64,000 nt of DNA from Henckelia pumila (GCF_033568475.1 NC_133121.1:131782375-131846374), one strand, 5' to 3'; counted from the stretch's first letter, positions 41,038 through 52,626 are shown. The notes: a model not told the origin generated them from the letters alone. Numbers and translations: made by a program.

Positions 41038-42624
41038 CTAGCAGGAGGAAAATCCCAGAATCTCATCAGGAAATACATCTGGAAATTCATCCACAACAGG
41101 AATGCTCTCTATCCCAATACTCTCAGCGGACAAATCAACTGCATAGATAAGGTAGCCTTCCCCGCCAGACTCTAGAGCTCGACAGGCTCTCAAAGCTGAT
41201 ACCAAAGGCATCGGAGGTCGCACTCCCTCACCATAGAAAAACCAGCTCTCACTCCCCTCCGGATGAAAGCGTACTAATCTCTGATAGCAGTCCACTGAAG
41301 CTCGATAGGTAGTCAACATATCTATTTCCAGAATGCAATCAAAGTCATCCATTGCCAGGACCATGAGATTCGCTAACAGAATGTTCCCTTCGAACTCTAA
41401 AGGGCAACCCATCACTAGACGCTTAGCCAAAGCAGATTGGCCCGTCGGAGTAGAAACAGACATCACTACGTCTAGTGCAATGCATGGTAACTTATGTCTC
41501 TTAACAAAACGTGCAGAAATGAAGGAATGAGATGCACCAGTGTCAATAAGTACAAGAGCAGGTATACCATAAAGCAGAAATGTACCTGCGATGACTTTCT
41601 CATTCTCCTCCACTGCCTGATCATGCCTCAAGGCAAACACCTGGCCAGAAGCTCGTGGCCTCAAATGAGAACTCTCAGTAGGCTGTCCCTGCGACCTCTG
41701 CTGAATGGTGGCCTGAGAACCCGATCCTGAACCAGAACCAGAACCGCCTCCCCCAGACAGTGGACAATCCCTCCGGATATGACCATTCTCTCCACAACGG
41801 AAACAAGCTCCAGAAGCTCTACGGCCCTTGTCGGATGGATGGTTCTTCCCACAGTGATCACACTTGTCCTTCTTACCGTAACGGACAACACCAGCAGAGC
41901 CAGAGGAAGAAGAAGTAGATCCAGACTTTTTGAAAGTTTGGGCACGGGGACCCAAAGAACTAGCAGGCCTCGACTGAGGGAAAGACCTGTTCCGCCGAAT
42001 GCTGTCCTCCGCCTGGTGACAACGGCTCACCAAACCCTCGTAGGACATGTCGTCGCCAACCGCCACACGGTCATGGATCTCAGGGTTAAGGCCCTGAAGG
42101 AACAGATTATACTTCATCTCTGAGCTATCAGCAATCTCGGGGCAATAGGATAGCAGATCAAAGAATCTCTGCTGATACTCATCAATAGACATGGCTCCCT
42201 GTCGCAGACTCAGTAGCTCGCCTGCCTTCGACTGACGGAGTGCAGGAGGAAAGTACCGCTTTTGGAAAGCTGTGCGGAACTCGGCCCAGGTGGCCACTCC
42301 TCTCGCCGCAATAAAGGGTGCAGAAGTAAACCTCCACCACCTACGGGCTCGCCCATCCAGAATATAGCCAAGGGTCTCCATCTTCTGATCCTCGGTGCAG
42401 TGAAAAGTCTGAAAAGTCGAATCCATGTGGTCTAACCAATTCTCCGCATCCTCCGGAGACTCACCTCCAACTAAGGGCTTAGGACCCATAGCTAAGAATC
42501 GACGCACAGTGAAACGCTCGTCGTCATGATGACGATGATGCCGTTCTCGACGAGGCTCCCGGTCGGCATCACCCCAACGCCCACCAATACTGCCATGAGA
42601 ACTCCGGTCGTCACGATCTGCCAT
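41038..42624 (-). CDS. E4 gag-protease
   Basis: Starts [15 protein letters not shown], followed by an Arg/His/Asp-rich segment ([12 protein letters not shown]), the gag domain ([37 protein letters not shown]), two Cys-rich knuckles (CDHCGKNH, then [14 protein letters not shown]), a Gly-Ser repeat, and an aspartic protease with [12 protein letters not shown]. The frame ends early, after FPDEILGF, because of the extra T near 41050 that separates it from the reverse transcriptase. Gag and the protease core themselves are open. Confidence 0.88.
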   Translation of the reverse strand: MADRDDRSSHGSIGGRWGDADREPRRERHHRHHDDERFTVRRFLAMGPKPLVGGESPEDAENWLDHMDSTFQTFHCTEDQKMETLGYILDGRARRWWRFTSAPFIAARGVATWAEFRTAFQKRYFPPALRQSKAGELLSLRQGAMSIDEYQQRFFDLLSYCPEIADSSEMKYNLFLQGLNPEIHDRVAVGDDMSYEGLVSRCHQAEDSIRRNRSFPQSRPASSLGPRAQTFKKSGSTSSSSGSAGVVRYGKKDKCDHCGKNHPSDKGRRASGACFRCGENGHIRRDCPLSGGGGSGSGSGSGSQATIQQRSQGQPTESSHLRPRASGQVFALRHDQAVEENEKVIAGTFLLYGIPALVLIDTGASHSFISARFVKRHKLPCIALDVVMSVSTPTGQSALAKRLVMGCPLEFEGNILLANLMVLAMDDFDCILEIDMLTTYRASVDCYQRLVRFHPEGSESWFFYGEGVRPPMPLVSALRACRALESGGEGYLIYAVDLSAESIGIESIPVVDEFPDVFPDEILGFSSC

Positions 42625-42682
42625 CTACAAAAATACCTCACGGTTACCTTATGCAGAGTCTAAATCCCAAGAATTTTATGAA

Positions 42683-42695
42683 TGCTCTGATACCA
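42683..42695 (-). promoter_or_regulatory. E4 primer binding site (initiator tRNA-Met)
   Basis: TGGTATCAGAGCA on the minus strand follows the 5' LTR end by four T residues. It confirms the minus orientation of E4. Confidence 0.9.
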
Positions 42696-42699
42696 AAAA

Positions 42700-44023
42700 T
42701 GTAGTGACCCTTACCCGGATCACCTACTAACAGAACTTAGGCATGCAATTAACTTAATTAAACAGATATCAGAATAAAACTGAGGAAACCATAAACATTA
42801 TACAATCCCAAGTAAAGGAATCTGTAATTTATCCAAATAATATACAACCAAATCGAATATCTGTATCAACCTCAAAACAACAGAAATAAAACCTAGACGA
42901 AGCTCCGGCTGGTCAACCACTGACTAGCCCCTCCTGGATCCACCCGCCTCGTCTAATCGCAAACCTGCCCCATGGAATAGGGTATACAGAAACACAGAGT
43001 ACGAGACGTGAGCATAAAATGCTCAGTACGAGAGTATGAGTATACATGCATGCAAAGTGAACTCCCTATAAACTCGAGGTCAAGGATCAGATAACAGAGA
43101 CAGATCGGGCCCTGGTATGTAGCACGCTGTGTCGTCGCTTCAGGAGGTGGCTCCCATACCATAATACCAGTGGATATGCCAGACCCAAATCGATGGAAGT
43201 CCAACCACTAATAGGATAGGGAAAAATCCTACTAACAGACATCTCGAAGGAGATAGCTCAGTATGCAAATGAATGCAGCATAAATCAATGACATATAAAC
43301 CATGCAGTCACATAATACATGCATACTTAGTCAGGATATCTCGAACAGTACTTCCGTACCTCAAAACAGTGCAAGCTCTACCAACTCTAGGTCCACGCCT
43401 ATAGTCTGCTCTACACTGCCAAATGATACTACTATCATTAAAGTGCTCTAAAAGCCTTAACTAAGCTATTGCATACTCCTAAATATTTATAGGAAGCAAA
43501 AGCTATACCTTCGTCCGTCGTTAGCCCTTTGATGTCGATACCTCCAGAACTTGGGCACAACTCCGCTACGACTACCGAACGCCTCGCCGATCGCTGGGTC
43601 AAGCCTAGGAAGGCTAGAACAACTCGAATAGACTAGAAAGGAGAGGGAAACACTCGGAATTGGCAATTGTAAATGAAGCATCGGCCCTATATTTATAGAC
43701 AACGATCGAAGCTTCCGATCCTCGATCGGAACGTTCGAACCTCAATCGGAACGTCCGATCCTACCATCGGAGCTTCCGAAGATCCTGATCTGCCACGTGT
43801 CAAAATATCACTTGTTGACTCCGGATAGGGGTGATCGGAGCTTCTGATCCAACCACACGTCATGCCTGACGTAATATTATCGGTGCCTCCGATCGCTCAT
43901 CGGAGCTTCCGATCCTGTTCGGAGCTTTCGATCGTGCCTTCGGAGCTTTCAATCCGTCCGATACCCAATTTATTTAATTAGCATTACTCCTTTAATTACT
44001 CAATTAGGGTACGGGATACTACA
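42700..44023 (-). repeat. E4 5' LTR (right)
   Basis: 1324 bp, clearly more diverged from its partner than the E3 LTRs are from each other. It has the TATA box at about 43687-43697 on the minus strand and its own version of the palindromic array upstream. Confidence 0.92.
43703..43960 (-). repeat. Palindromic motif array in E4 right LTR
   Basis: Nine variants of GATCGGAGCTTCCGATC again, but not the same set as in the left LTR. There is one additional unit next to the TATA box (around 43724-43740) and one fewer in the middle (around 43834-43850). This points to unit gain and loss within the array. Confidence 0.75.
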
Positions 44024-45666
44024 GGCCGAATGGTATGTCCTGCAAACCCATACAGGGATGTTTTTACAGGGTTAACCTCACATCCCCGCAAGTCCATTTG
44101 CTCAAATGCATCCTGGAAAATGACATTCACAGAACTCCCCGAATCCACAAACACCCTTCTTATGTCATAGTTAGCCACCTGCGCTCGGATGAGTAAATCA
44201 TCGTTGTGGGGTAAACACAATCCCTCCAAATCCTCGGGCCCAAATGTAACGACTGGGCAGGGATCTGGTCTTCGGGCCTCGATTCCCAGGACCTCTCTTT
44301 TGCTCCAAGATTTCCGAGCCCTATTAGAGTCCCCATCAGTGGATTCTCCCGAAATCATGTTGATCACCCCTTTGGAAGATCCCTCTCGGGGTCCTTTGTC
44401 AGGCCCCCGTGACGCTACCTCCCGGGCTTTCAAGGGGTCAGGCCTATTGTCTCGCGAGATGTCAAACCGGGGTACCCAGGGGCGTCCCCTCTGCTTTTTC
44501 TCCACATGCATTGTTTCCTCGGGCACAGGCTGTCCTGGTTCCACGCCGAGCCTCCGACACTCGCTAGTGTCGTGTGTGTTAACCCGAAATATCGAACAGT
44601 ATTTTCCCGGCCTTTTCGGAGGCAACGGCTGGACATTCTCCTCACACAAGTGTATTTCCCGATCCCAGGCTACCCTGTGAGGAGCAAAAGCAGCAAGCCT
44701 CCCCGGTTGATCCTGCCTTCTTCTTCCTTGACTACCCTGGTTCCCTCTCTCCTTTTGCTCTTCCCTCCTGTCCTTCTCCCTCTTTTGTCGCTGGGCCTCC
44801 TCCATATTGATATATTTCTCGGCTCGAGCCAAAAGGTCCTCGAAGTATCGGGGGGCCCTCTTGACCAGAGACCGGAAGAATTCTCCTTCTCTGAGCCCTT
44901 GCGTGAAAGCAGTGATTTTGGTTTCAGGTGCACATGCAGGCACTTCCAAGACCACTTTATTGAACTTTTTAATATAAGCTCTTAGAGACTCCTTGTTTAG
45001 CTGCTTTATCTCGAAGAGGCTGAGAGTGGTTTTCTTGTATTGCTTGATGCTGTTGAAGTGTTGCAAAAAGACCTCCCGAAATTCTTTGAAAGTCTTAATG
45101 CTTCCTTCCTCCAGATTTTCGAACCATCTCTGGGCGGAGTCCACCAAGGTAGTTAGAAATACCTTGCACTTGATTTGATCCCCATAACAATGCAACATTG
45201 CCACATTCTCAAATCCGGTTACATGCTCCTCGGGATCAGCGCTGCCATCATACTCTTTGATTTTGGCGGACTTGAAATAGACTGGTAATGGCTCCCCAAT
45301 GATTTTCGGAGAGAAGGGACAGCCCAAACTTTTGATCCGCGCGGATTCCCGCGGGTCAGTATTCTCCAGTTTTTGTATTTTTTGCTTCAACATTTCCAGC
45401 TCCCCCGCCATGGTGACATTTGCTGATCCCGCATGTGAATTTCCCTCATCCTCCACGTGCATGCCTTTACTCTTCTCTTTCTCGGGCCTCGGTCCTGGCT
45501 CTCCTTCCCCTTCTACTTCTTTTTCCTTATCCTTCCTTTGGCCCTCCTTTTCTCCTTGTTGTATCGCCATGATTCTTTGTAGAGCCGCGTCCACCATAGC
45601 GTCCACTTGCTCCTGGATTCCGGCCACTACTCGACGAGAGCTTTCAGGATCATCGATGATGGTCAT
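44024..45666 (-). CDS. E1 gag and N-terminal protease (cut by E4)
   Basis: Starts MTIIDDPESSRRVVAG. An N-terminal helix and a strongly charged Lys/Glu segment are followed by the gag domain (AKIKEYDGSADPEEHVTGF, AQRWFENLEEGSIKTFKEF, FEIKQLNKESLRAYIKKFN), a basic linker (RRRQDQPGR), a Cys/His segment (CSIFRVNTHDTSECRRLG) and the aspartic protease active site VFVDSGSSVNVIF. The E1 reading stops at HTIRP at the E4 border; the last few codons of the open frame are E4 LTR sequence. The gag part has no stop or frameshift. The continuation of the protease is at 36749. Confidence 0.88.
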
Positions 45667-45686
45667 ATCTACGCCTTAGACTCAAG

Positions 45687-45706
45687 TTTCCCACAGACGA
45701 CGCCAA
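45687..45706 (-). promoter_or_regulatory. E1 primer binding site region
   Basis: On the minus strand the bases after the LTR end are TTGGCGTCGTCTGTGGGAAA. This resembles the TGGCGCCG-type primer sites (tRNA-Asp-like) of Tat elements but has mismatches, so the primer tRNA is uncertain. Confidence 0.55.
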
Positions 45707-46576
45707 TGATGTGCTTATCACAAAATGACTACTCGGGGATGGGTAAATTCCCGAGCGAAAAAGGTAAGTGAAGATACAAAATATATGAATATCTTATCTG
45801 TTTTGAGACGAAGCTCTACCCACCTTCTTTTTTAGAGAGTTCGTCCTTCTTTTCTTGCCTTGCCCCCCAGGATGGGCTTTTATACTCGCCCACCCGGGTC
45901 CTCAATGATTACTGGGTATGGCCTTACTGACAACTTTTAGGGTGATAAGATGGTTATCACGTGTGATTTAGACCCCCATAATTTCCGAACAGAGCCCATG
46001 CCTTTGGATCGTGTTTAGTAATGATTGGATTTGTGATTTGAACCTGACATACTTTAAATAAACGTGGCCGTTTCCTGGCCCTAAAAATAGAAAGGCCGGG
46101 GCCCTACTAGTTTTCCTAATTTCCGAAGGCTTACTTCGGGAGGGCCCCTTACCCGGGTTCCTTTCGATCTCCTGTATCGGTCCGGATGCTAAGACCTCCC
46201 AGGTTAAGCCTTTCTTGCAGATCCCAGGTTACTGCCTCCCAGTCCCGGGTTCTTTAATATGTCGTAGTTACACCATCCTCTCGAATCCAATCCACCCGGG
46301 GTATCGTCATCCCGGTTATGTGATATCATCACACTTCCTAAAGATAGTCGGGCTAAGACCTACTCCGCTGTCCCGAGAGACTAATACCATCTTTTCGGGT
46401 CCAATCCACCCGGGGTATTCCAATCCACCCGGGGTATCGTCATCCCGATTATGTGATATCATCACACTTCCTAAAGATAGTCGGGCTAGGACCTGCTCCG
46501 CTGTCCCGAGAGACTAATACCATCTTTCCGGTTCCAATCCACCCGGGGTATCGTCATCCCAGTTTATGTGATATCA
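45707..46576 (-). repeat. E1 5' LTR (right)
   Basis: 870 bp. TATA box GTATAAAAGC on the minus strand at about 45877-45886. The outer part holds a longer run of the 114-bp subrepeat than the left LTR: subrepeat starts are at 46286, 46400, 46419 (partial 19-bp unit) and 46533. Confidence 0.87.
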
Positions 46577-46581
46577 ATAAT

Positions 46582-48953
46582 CATACAAACTTTTTTTGTT
46601 AAATAAAAACATTAATATTTTATTTGTCGTTTATTTATATAAATTCAGTATTTAATCCATTTTAAAAAATAAAATGTAAATTTATTTTATTTTAAATTGA
46701 ACATGATTATTTTGTAATCATGATACTTGTTTCAATTTCAAATTATACGAAGATTAATAATAGAGTAGATTTTTCTATTTGAAATTCTTAAATTTTTTTA
46801 ACCAAACGACGTATTTCTAATTAATGGATTAAACCCTCTCACGCTCGTTACACTCACCATTTCATCTCAAAATCTTTCTTACGCGCACTGAATCAGATCT
46901 TTACTCTCGCCTTGTTCTGCTTTTAATTTATAGTATGTTTTCGTTTTCCCTGGCTATTCTTTTGATCTTTTGGGACAACTTGTTTCGACTCCAATCTTAT
47001 AATGGGGAAAATGTTGGGATAAATTACTTGATCCACTGACAGCCCTTATTATTTAATTGACATTAAAAAATTTTGTTTGTTTTTAATTTTTTTTTTTTTT
47101 TTTGTGTTGTTCACATCAAAAGAATTTCAATCTCGTGAAGGTTGCCAAGCTCGATCAACTCTACATATGCATGGGATTACATGACTGTCTGCGCACAGGA
47201 TGATGAAAGTGATGAGTGCCATCGATCTTTTTCGATGTATTTTTTATGTGTTGAAAGAGGACGCAGTGTTCTGTGAGATCAAGGTACCCTTCTAGCGATG
47301 ATATCCTAGATTTTTATGCATGTTTTATTATAATAATATGTGCAATCTTTGTGATTTGCTTATGTGAATGTTCAAAGTTTTTGTTGTGTGGAGTGCAATC
47401 TTTTCACGCCAATTCCAACCAACCTTAATAAATTAAAAATCTCAAGGACAGCTTTTCTTTCACAAAATTTTGAAATTTTGTGAAGGAAAAGCTGAAAAAA
47501 TGTTGTGAGGGAAAAGCTAGCTGAGAAGTTATTCATTGAAGCTCTCCCAGACACTACCTCAATCTGTCATTAAGATCGATGCTTAGGTTTAGTAGTTTTC
47601 AAACTCTCGAGCGTTAGACTATTTTAACTACATGACACCTGCGTGTATTTTTTTCCCCTCAGATTTTGTGTTTCAAAGTCCATAGCCATAAGATATGACA
47701 TGGGGAGAGGTGATGTTTAAGACAAAGAAGAGCTATGGATTATGGTGAATTCTGGTTTGCTAGTTTGAATGTAGCTCGCCAAATGGAATTTGATACTTGT
47801 GTCAATGTGATTTTAAATAAATGCTTGAAGTATTTCCCTGAGTTTCCAGTTGGCGTGTGGTGTGGTGCTGCTACGCTCCTAGATTGAATGAAACCTAGAG
47901 TGAAGTATGACCCATGTCAAAACCATAAGACTTATAATTTAAAGTAGATTTTAAATAGGCTGAAGAGGGAGGCAGTTGTGTCATCAAATGTGGTTCCCTT
48001 AATTGTTACTTGTTGTTGACTAAGAAGTTTGGAGTTTGATCTTTGGCTGCTTCTTTTTTTTTTTTTTAAGTGTGATGGTGAAATTTCAAACCTGGTCGAC
48101 AATGTGGATGACTATGCCAAAAAACTGTCAAAGAGATGACAGTCAGCCCTTTGACACATGGTACAAGTATATCCAGAATATCTAGAAATTATGTTTCATC
48201 GTGTTCTTGTGTTCATTGCCATTGATCAAGGTTTGTGATTGTGCTACATTTTCTTACTAGCTATTTTTGTCAACCTTGAAAGCAGTAAAAATGATCTTCA
48301 GGATGGCTCTGCTTTTGGTTCTGATGGTGTACTGCATGTCTCACCTACTAGTAAGATTTAGTAGTGAATTGTTACAATTCATTATATTTAAATGTTATTT
48401 GCTAGTTTCAACCTCGCTGTAAAATCCGAGCATAATGTGATCAACTATGATTGATTTCTTGGATGCTAGATTATCTTGGAAAAATATCACTTCAACTTAG
48501 TGTAATTCGAGCATTAGTTTTATTTGTTAAACAAAACTGCATCAATCTTCAATGCACAATACTTCTGTTTCTATCTTCTCCTATGTCCAATAAAAATCCT
48601 TACACTAAATCACTTATTTAATATACTAATTATCTTGTAATTATTTGCGTATATGTATGTATATATATGTGTGTGCGTGTTTTCTTTTCATCATTTTTTG
48701 GTGATCTTTGATATGGACTTACTATTATCTTCCTTTTTGTTCGCAGAGAAGTTATATGCGCACATTTATGCCCCTTGTATGTATAGATATGTGTATATTT
48801 GTTGTGTTTCAATTGTCGGGGAAGATATATGTGTATAGATATGTGTATATTTGTTGTGTTCCATTTTAATTGTATTTCCGGGTGAGGGAGTCATTTTCAG
48901 CAATACAAGTTAATTTATAAGCGAAAATATCGAATTCTTTCGTTGAAATGGTT
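46582..48953. other. Region between the nest and the 5-phosphatase gene
   Basis: No gene can be supported. Around 46830-46940 the base composition becomes pyrimidine-rich and leader-like, and short open stretches follow, but they do not join into a recognisable protein. A 50-codon frame at 47735-47887 (MDYGEFWFASLNVARQMEF) ends at a stop and matches nothing I know; it may be a gene relic. A hairpin-forming palindrome lies at 47449-47494. Confidence 0.35.
47449..47494. repeat. Near-perfect 22-bp inverted repeat, 2-nt loop
   Basis: The left arm CAGCTTTTCTTTCACAAAAT and the right arm, read on the other strand as CAGCTTTTCCTTCACAAAAT, pair over 22 bp with one mismatch and almost no loop. No terminator or RNA gene is implied. 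Confidence 0.7.
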
Positions 48954-50613
48954 CTATGTATCAACAAATCTATTAGACATGGGGCTGCCTGGCTCTTTCT
49001 TGGTTCCAGTAACCTCATTACCTACCATAAAAATCGCTTTAACGGGTCTATGATCAGATAATCTAGATTCACCTCTGGTGTACTGGATTTGCTTCAATCC
49101 CTTGCCAAACCAAATTATCCGATCGCACCTATAAAACTTTCGTCTTTGTCAAATTAACTGTTGCAAATTATATGATAAAAGCATGGAGTTATTGGCAACT
49201 TACCATGCAGGAGCTCGTCTCTCCGTCGCCTTTAATTTGTGATCGGTTACATAATAGTCATCTGAGTTTTGATTATATTTATAGGTGGGTGCAAACTCGA
49301 TTTCTTCCTCGTGCCAACCCTCAAAGACATGGCCTTCTGCAAGCTCAGCTTTCAGCTTTATGTTCAGATTGCAAATTGATGTCAGGACAAAGTTCATTTA
49401 CCGATTTCGATGCAATGTTTTACTTGCATCATCTAAAAAATGTCCTACCATTTCGTTACCTGATCATTTTGTAACAAGGTACTCCATTCTTTACGCTCGA
49501 CCAACGATCTTGTTGTAGCATCTGGCAGGTATATCCGGTAGTTCAAGTCGCCGAGCCAAACCACGCCACTGTATTTCAGGAGGCCGAATTGATATGAAGC
49601 GATGAACAAAGTTAGAGGTCTTTGTAGAAAGATCAAGCAAAACCATAAAAAGAGCAAAGAAGAGACTCTAGTATATAACGTATTAAGCTGGAAATAGAAT
49701 TCATCATTCATGTATGATCTATTTGATGTTATTGAAGAAGGTACACATACTCATGGTCTAGAATTTTTCTAGGTAGATGCTGAAGTGATTGGGTCGGAAA
49801 TAAGGTACGTGACAATATGCTTGCTGCATCGATATTTCTCTGTCTCTCGTCGCCTTCTTTGCCTCCTGAAGCTAAATGACTGCACACAAAGCAGAAGCTT
49901 GTTTCATGCAAGAAGAATCTGACTGAGACAGAACCCTGTTTGTCAAAATATCGATTCTGTCAATTTATTTTCTTCTCATGTAACTTTATCATAACAAATA
50001 TATGGAAATCTAAGACATGGTTCTGAAAATAATGATTCATTATGTGTGAAGAATTCATGTTTAATACCTTGTTTCCCAGGTAACCAAAGATACCACAGCC
50101 TACACATGAGACACTTGGATGCCTGATGTAACCATGTAGCTCTGTCCTCACCCACACTGTGATGTATATTCCTACCATTTGTTTACTTATCAAGCATCGG
50201 AAATCTGGAACGATTGAATTGTTGGAATTGGGTATCTTTATCGGATAAATTCTTTGAGTCTCTCCGATTTCCGGCTCATTAGTTATGCCTTTGGTTGCCA
50301 TTCTTGTGTTGAGAGCTACTTCTATAAGAGCATCCCATTTGGAGCTGATATTAGTCTTATCTATCCCCAAAACATTTCCAGCTTTGAGTGGAACAATTTC
50401 TTGGAACCTGCCAACAGTTAGATGTCTTGCATGTCACAAGATGTGAATCAAACCATTTTCTATCCAAATTTTGCACACACAATACTGCACTCGATCTCTT
50501 AAAAGCTGAAGATTACCCCAAAACATATATATCTGCCTTGCAGTTTCGTGTGTCGAGCAACTCTTCAAGTTCCAAATCACCTGGTGGTGTGATACCTCCT
50601 GCATTCCAGGAGC
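48954..50613 (-). CDS. Type I inositol polyphosphate 5-phosphatase (5' exon(s) not found)
   Basis: Six exons on the minus strand: about 50517-50613 (start uncertain), 50068-50407, 49751-49935, 49460-49568, 49204-49355 and 48954-49128 (stop TAG). Phases and GT-AG borders agree throughout. The exonuclease-endonuclease-phosphatase fold is covered almost fully: [81 protein letters not shown], the signature [27 protein letters not shown] and [12 protein letters not shown]. Such enzymes remove the 5-phosphate from inositol phosphates or phosphoinositides in the cytosol or at membranes. All catalytic motifs are present. The N-terminal exon or exons were not found in the 1-2 kb upstream. No lesion was seen in the exons read. 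The subgroup (Arabidopsis 5PTase4/9/10/11-like) is only a guess. Confidence 0.88.
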
Positions 50614-52573
50614 TGACAAACAGTCTTTCGAAGGGCGAAAAGACAAAAAGAAAAGAAACATATCACATCAGTCTCAACTGTGCCTTACAAAGATTCTTAG
50701 TGAGTAAGTTGGCAAAAGTTAACAGTGATTTAGAAAAAGTTTCCATGAAAAATAAAATAATGAAGTAATTTTCCATATTCATGAAAAATAGAAAGGCCTT
50801 TGAATTTCAAGATGATGAGTTACTTTGTAACTCAAGTATTGGGGAAGAAGTTTGTTACAGTTCGCACGTGAATGTTTCTCCGGCAATGGAATAGTTTCTG
50901 TGGCCGACGAAAGATTCTTGGTTTGTGCTTTGCATATGTTGTGTTGGTTTAGTCAAATTCTCAGAGTGCACAACAAGATTTTTGCTGCTCATTATCTTTC
51001 TCAAGATTTTACATGTCGCCATCCTCGGCTACATGATCTTGCGATCCATGAAAGGCGAGAGCAGGTTCACTTACCCGCTCCTATTCACAAGGTTTTAGAA
51101 GCTACTGTGTGGGAGGTTTTTAAAGTTGGATACTGAAAATGATGGATTTATTTAGAGGTAATAAAATAGAGGTATGTTGGTAGGAGCTGACTAAATGATA
51201 TATATGAAAATCATGGGACACATAAGCTTTGATTTGACATGTTGGACAAGGCAGAAAACAATGAAACCGTGCTTAGTGCGAATGACAATGTTAAATATTT
51301 TTTATTTTTTTATTTTTTTATGTTTGATTCAAGTTTTACTATAATTATAAACAATTATCCTTATCTTTTAGTTTATTGTCTTATTTTTCATAATCACACA
51401 GTGCCTAAGTTATAGAAAAAACAAATAGATCCTTATGCTTTTAGACTTAGAAGAGTCTGGAATTATTGTCCTCCACTTGGAAATAGGACCACATTTTGTA
51501 ATTTTTTAAATATTTGAAGAACAAGAAATGACAAAAAAACGTGATGTGTATTTGATTTTCTTTCTAGATTATTATAGGTGCCATGAAATATAAGTAGTTG
51601 TTGGGTTAGTTATATCATTTGGCTTCCTTTTTTTTTTTTTTTTTTTTTCTTCCAATGGCAATCTTGTATCACTTTTATTAATATAGATTGTTACTACATA
51701 CAAAATCAACCGGCATAGAAGAAAATTCCCCGTTCAATCAACAAAAATATGTAGGAGAAGAAATAACAAATTGAACAAAAGAGTGGACGGTTAAACCGTC
51801 GAATATGCTTTAAACTAGTCTAGTTGGATCCAGAAAAAGTATCTTAAGGGATTATTAAATTGAGAAACACTTTATATCATGTTAGAATATAATGTATGCA
51901 ATAACAAACTAGTATACGTTTGGGAATGATGAATATTAAATTCGAGGTAATAATTATACATGATCAGATATTATTCAGAAATCTCACATTATCCATAGTT
52001 TGGCTTGAAGATAAAAAGCTCATTCAAATCTCAAGGTCAGGTGGTTAGATGACCCAATTCTATGCAACTGCTTTCGACATATTTTGTTGGGTTTTATTTG
52101 GGAATTCTGAAAGAGATGAAGGGGTTCCAGCTACGCATAGAATATAGAATTTTTATCCTTAATATTATTAATTAAGAATTTATATTCATATCAAACACCA
52201 TACAATTTATCACGCCATACTATACATCGGCACTTAGTTATTAATTTATCAATGTGATTATACATCTTAGGATTATTTTGCCACACATGCACCAAGTAAT
52301 ACCTAGCGTAATAACATCAGACGTGTGTATGAGTGAACTCTATCATCCCCAACGGATTGATTCCTCTATAGTTCGAATAGATATTATCATTACACAAAAA
52401 CTTCTATTAAACGATTTCAATGGTAAATTTTATGAGACAAATTTTTTCATTGGGCCTATGAAAACGTGCTACTTTTTATGCCAAAATTAGTATTAGTTTT
52501 CTTGTAAATATGAGCAAGATTGATCTGTCTCACGGATAAAAATTTATGAGACCGTGTGACAATAGATCGACTC
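50614..52573. other. 5' flank of the 5-phosphatase gene and intergenic DNA
   Basis: Any missing first exon should lie here, but none is recognised. A 94-codon plus-strand frame at 50852-51136 has no known motif. Poly-T tracts occur at 51301-51320 and 51629-51648. A copy of a dispersed repeat (AAATATGAGCAAGATTGA) lies near 52505. Confidence 0.35.

Positions 52574-52626
<53 letters not shown>
52574..52626. repeat. (ATT)n microsatellite
   Basis: About 17 uninterrupted ATT units. Confidence 0.95.

Larger units (their letters stand above)
36750..44023 (-). mobile_element. E4: chromodomain gypsy element inserted in the E1 protease
   Basis: The element has 1.32-kb LTRs with TGTAGTGACC ... ACTACA ends, initiator-Met primer site, polypurine tract, gag-protease and pol on the minus strand. 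The flanking pentamers are GGCCA (36745-36749) and GGCCG (44024-44028), a target duplication with one changed base. It lies within E1 coding sequence: E1 reads ...HTIRP up to 44024 and resumes at 36749. Pol carries four nonsense codons and three frameshifts, so E4 is dead. Confidence 0.9.
16551..46576 (-). mobile_element. E1: outer Tat-type Ty3/gypsy LTR retrotransposon (nested host)
   Basis: The element is flanked by the 5-bp target duplication ATAAT (16546-16550 and 46577-46581), with LTR termini TGAT...ATCA. Coding is on the minus strand: 5' LTR 45707-46576, gag plus start of protease 45666-44024, rest of protease to integrase 36749-33246, 3' tandem repeats, and 3' LTR 16551-17287. Inserts E4 (36750-44023) and E2 with E3 (20636-32649) account for about 19.3 kb; E1 itself is about 10.7 kb. 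Assignment to the Tat lineage rests on a second RNase H domain downstream of the first, the 3' tandem repeats and an additional opposite-strand gene near the 3' LTR, all known features of that lineage. By nesting it is the oldest insertion in the stack. Confidence 0.88.

Noticed and set aside
46215-46517. 100-codon plus-strand frame in the E1 right LTR
   Set aside because: It arises from the 114-bp LTR subrepeats, whose length is nearly stop-free in this frame; it is not conserved as a protein.
47200-47300. Candidate exon MMKVMSAIDLFRC ending at a GT donor
   Set aside because: Adjacent stretches do not provide a compatible continuing exon and the peptide matches no known family.
49172-49474. 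100-codon plus-strand frame at the 5-phosphatase 3' exons
   Set aside because: Antisense to two exons whose conserved motifs are unambiguous on the minus strand.
50852-51136. 94-codon plus-strand open frame upstream of the 5-phosphatase
   Set aside because: No recognisable domain, AT-rich surroundings and no supporting splice or promoter signals; kept only as a remark in the flank entry.
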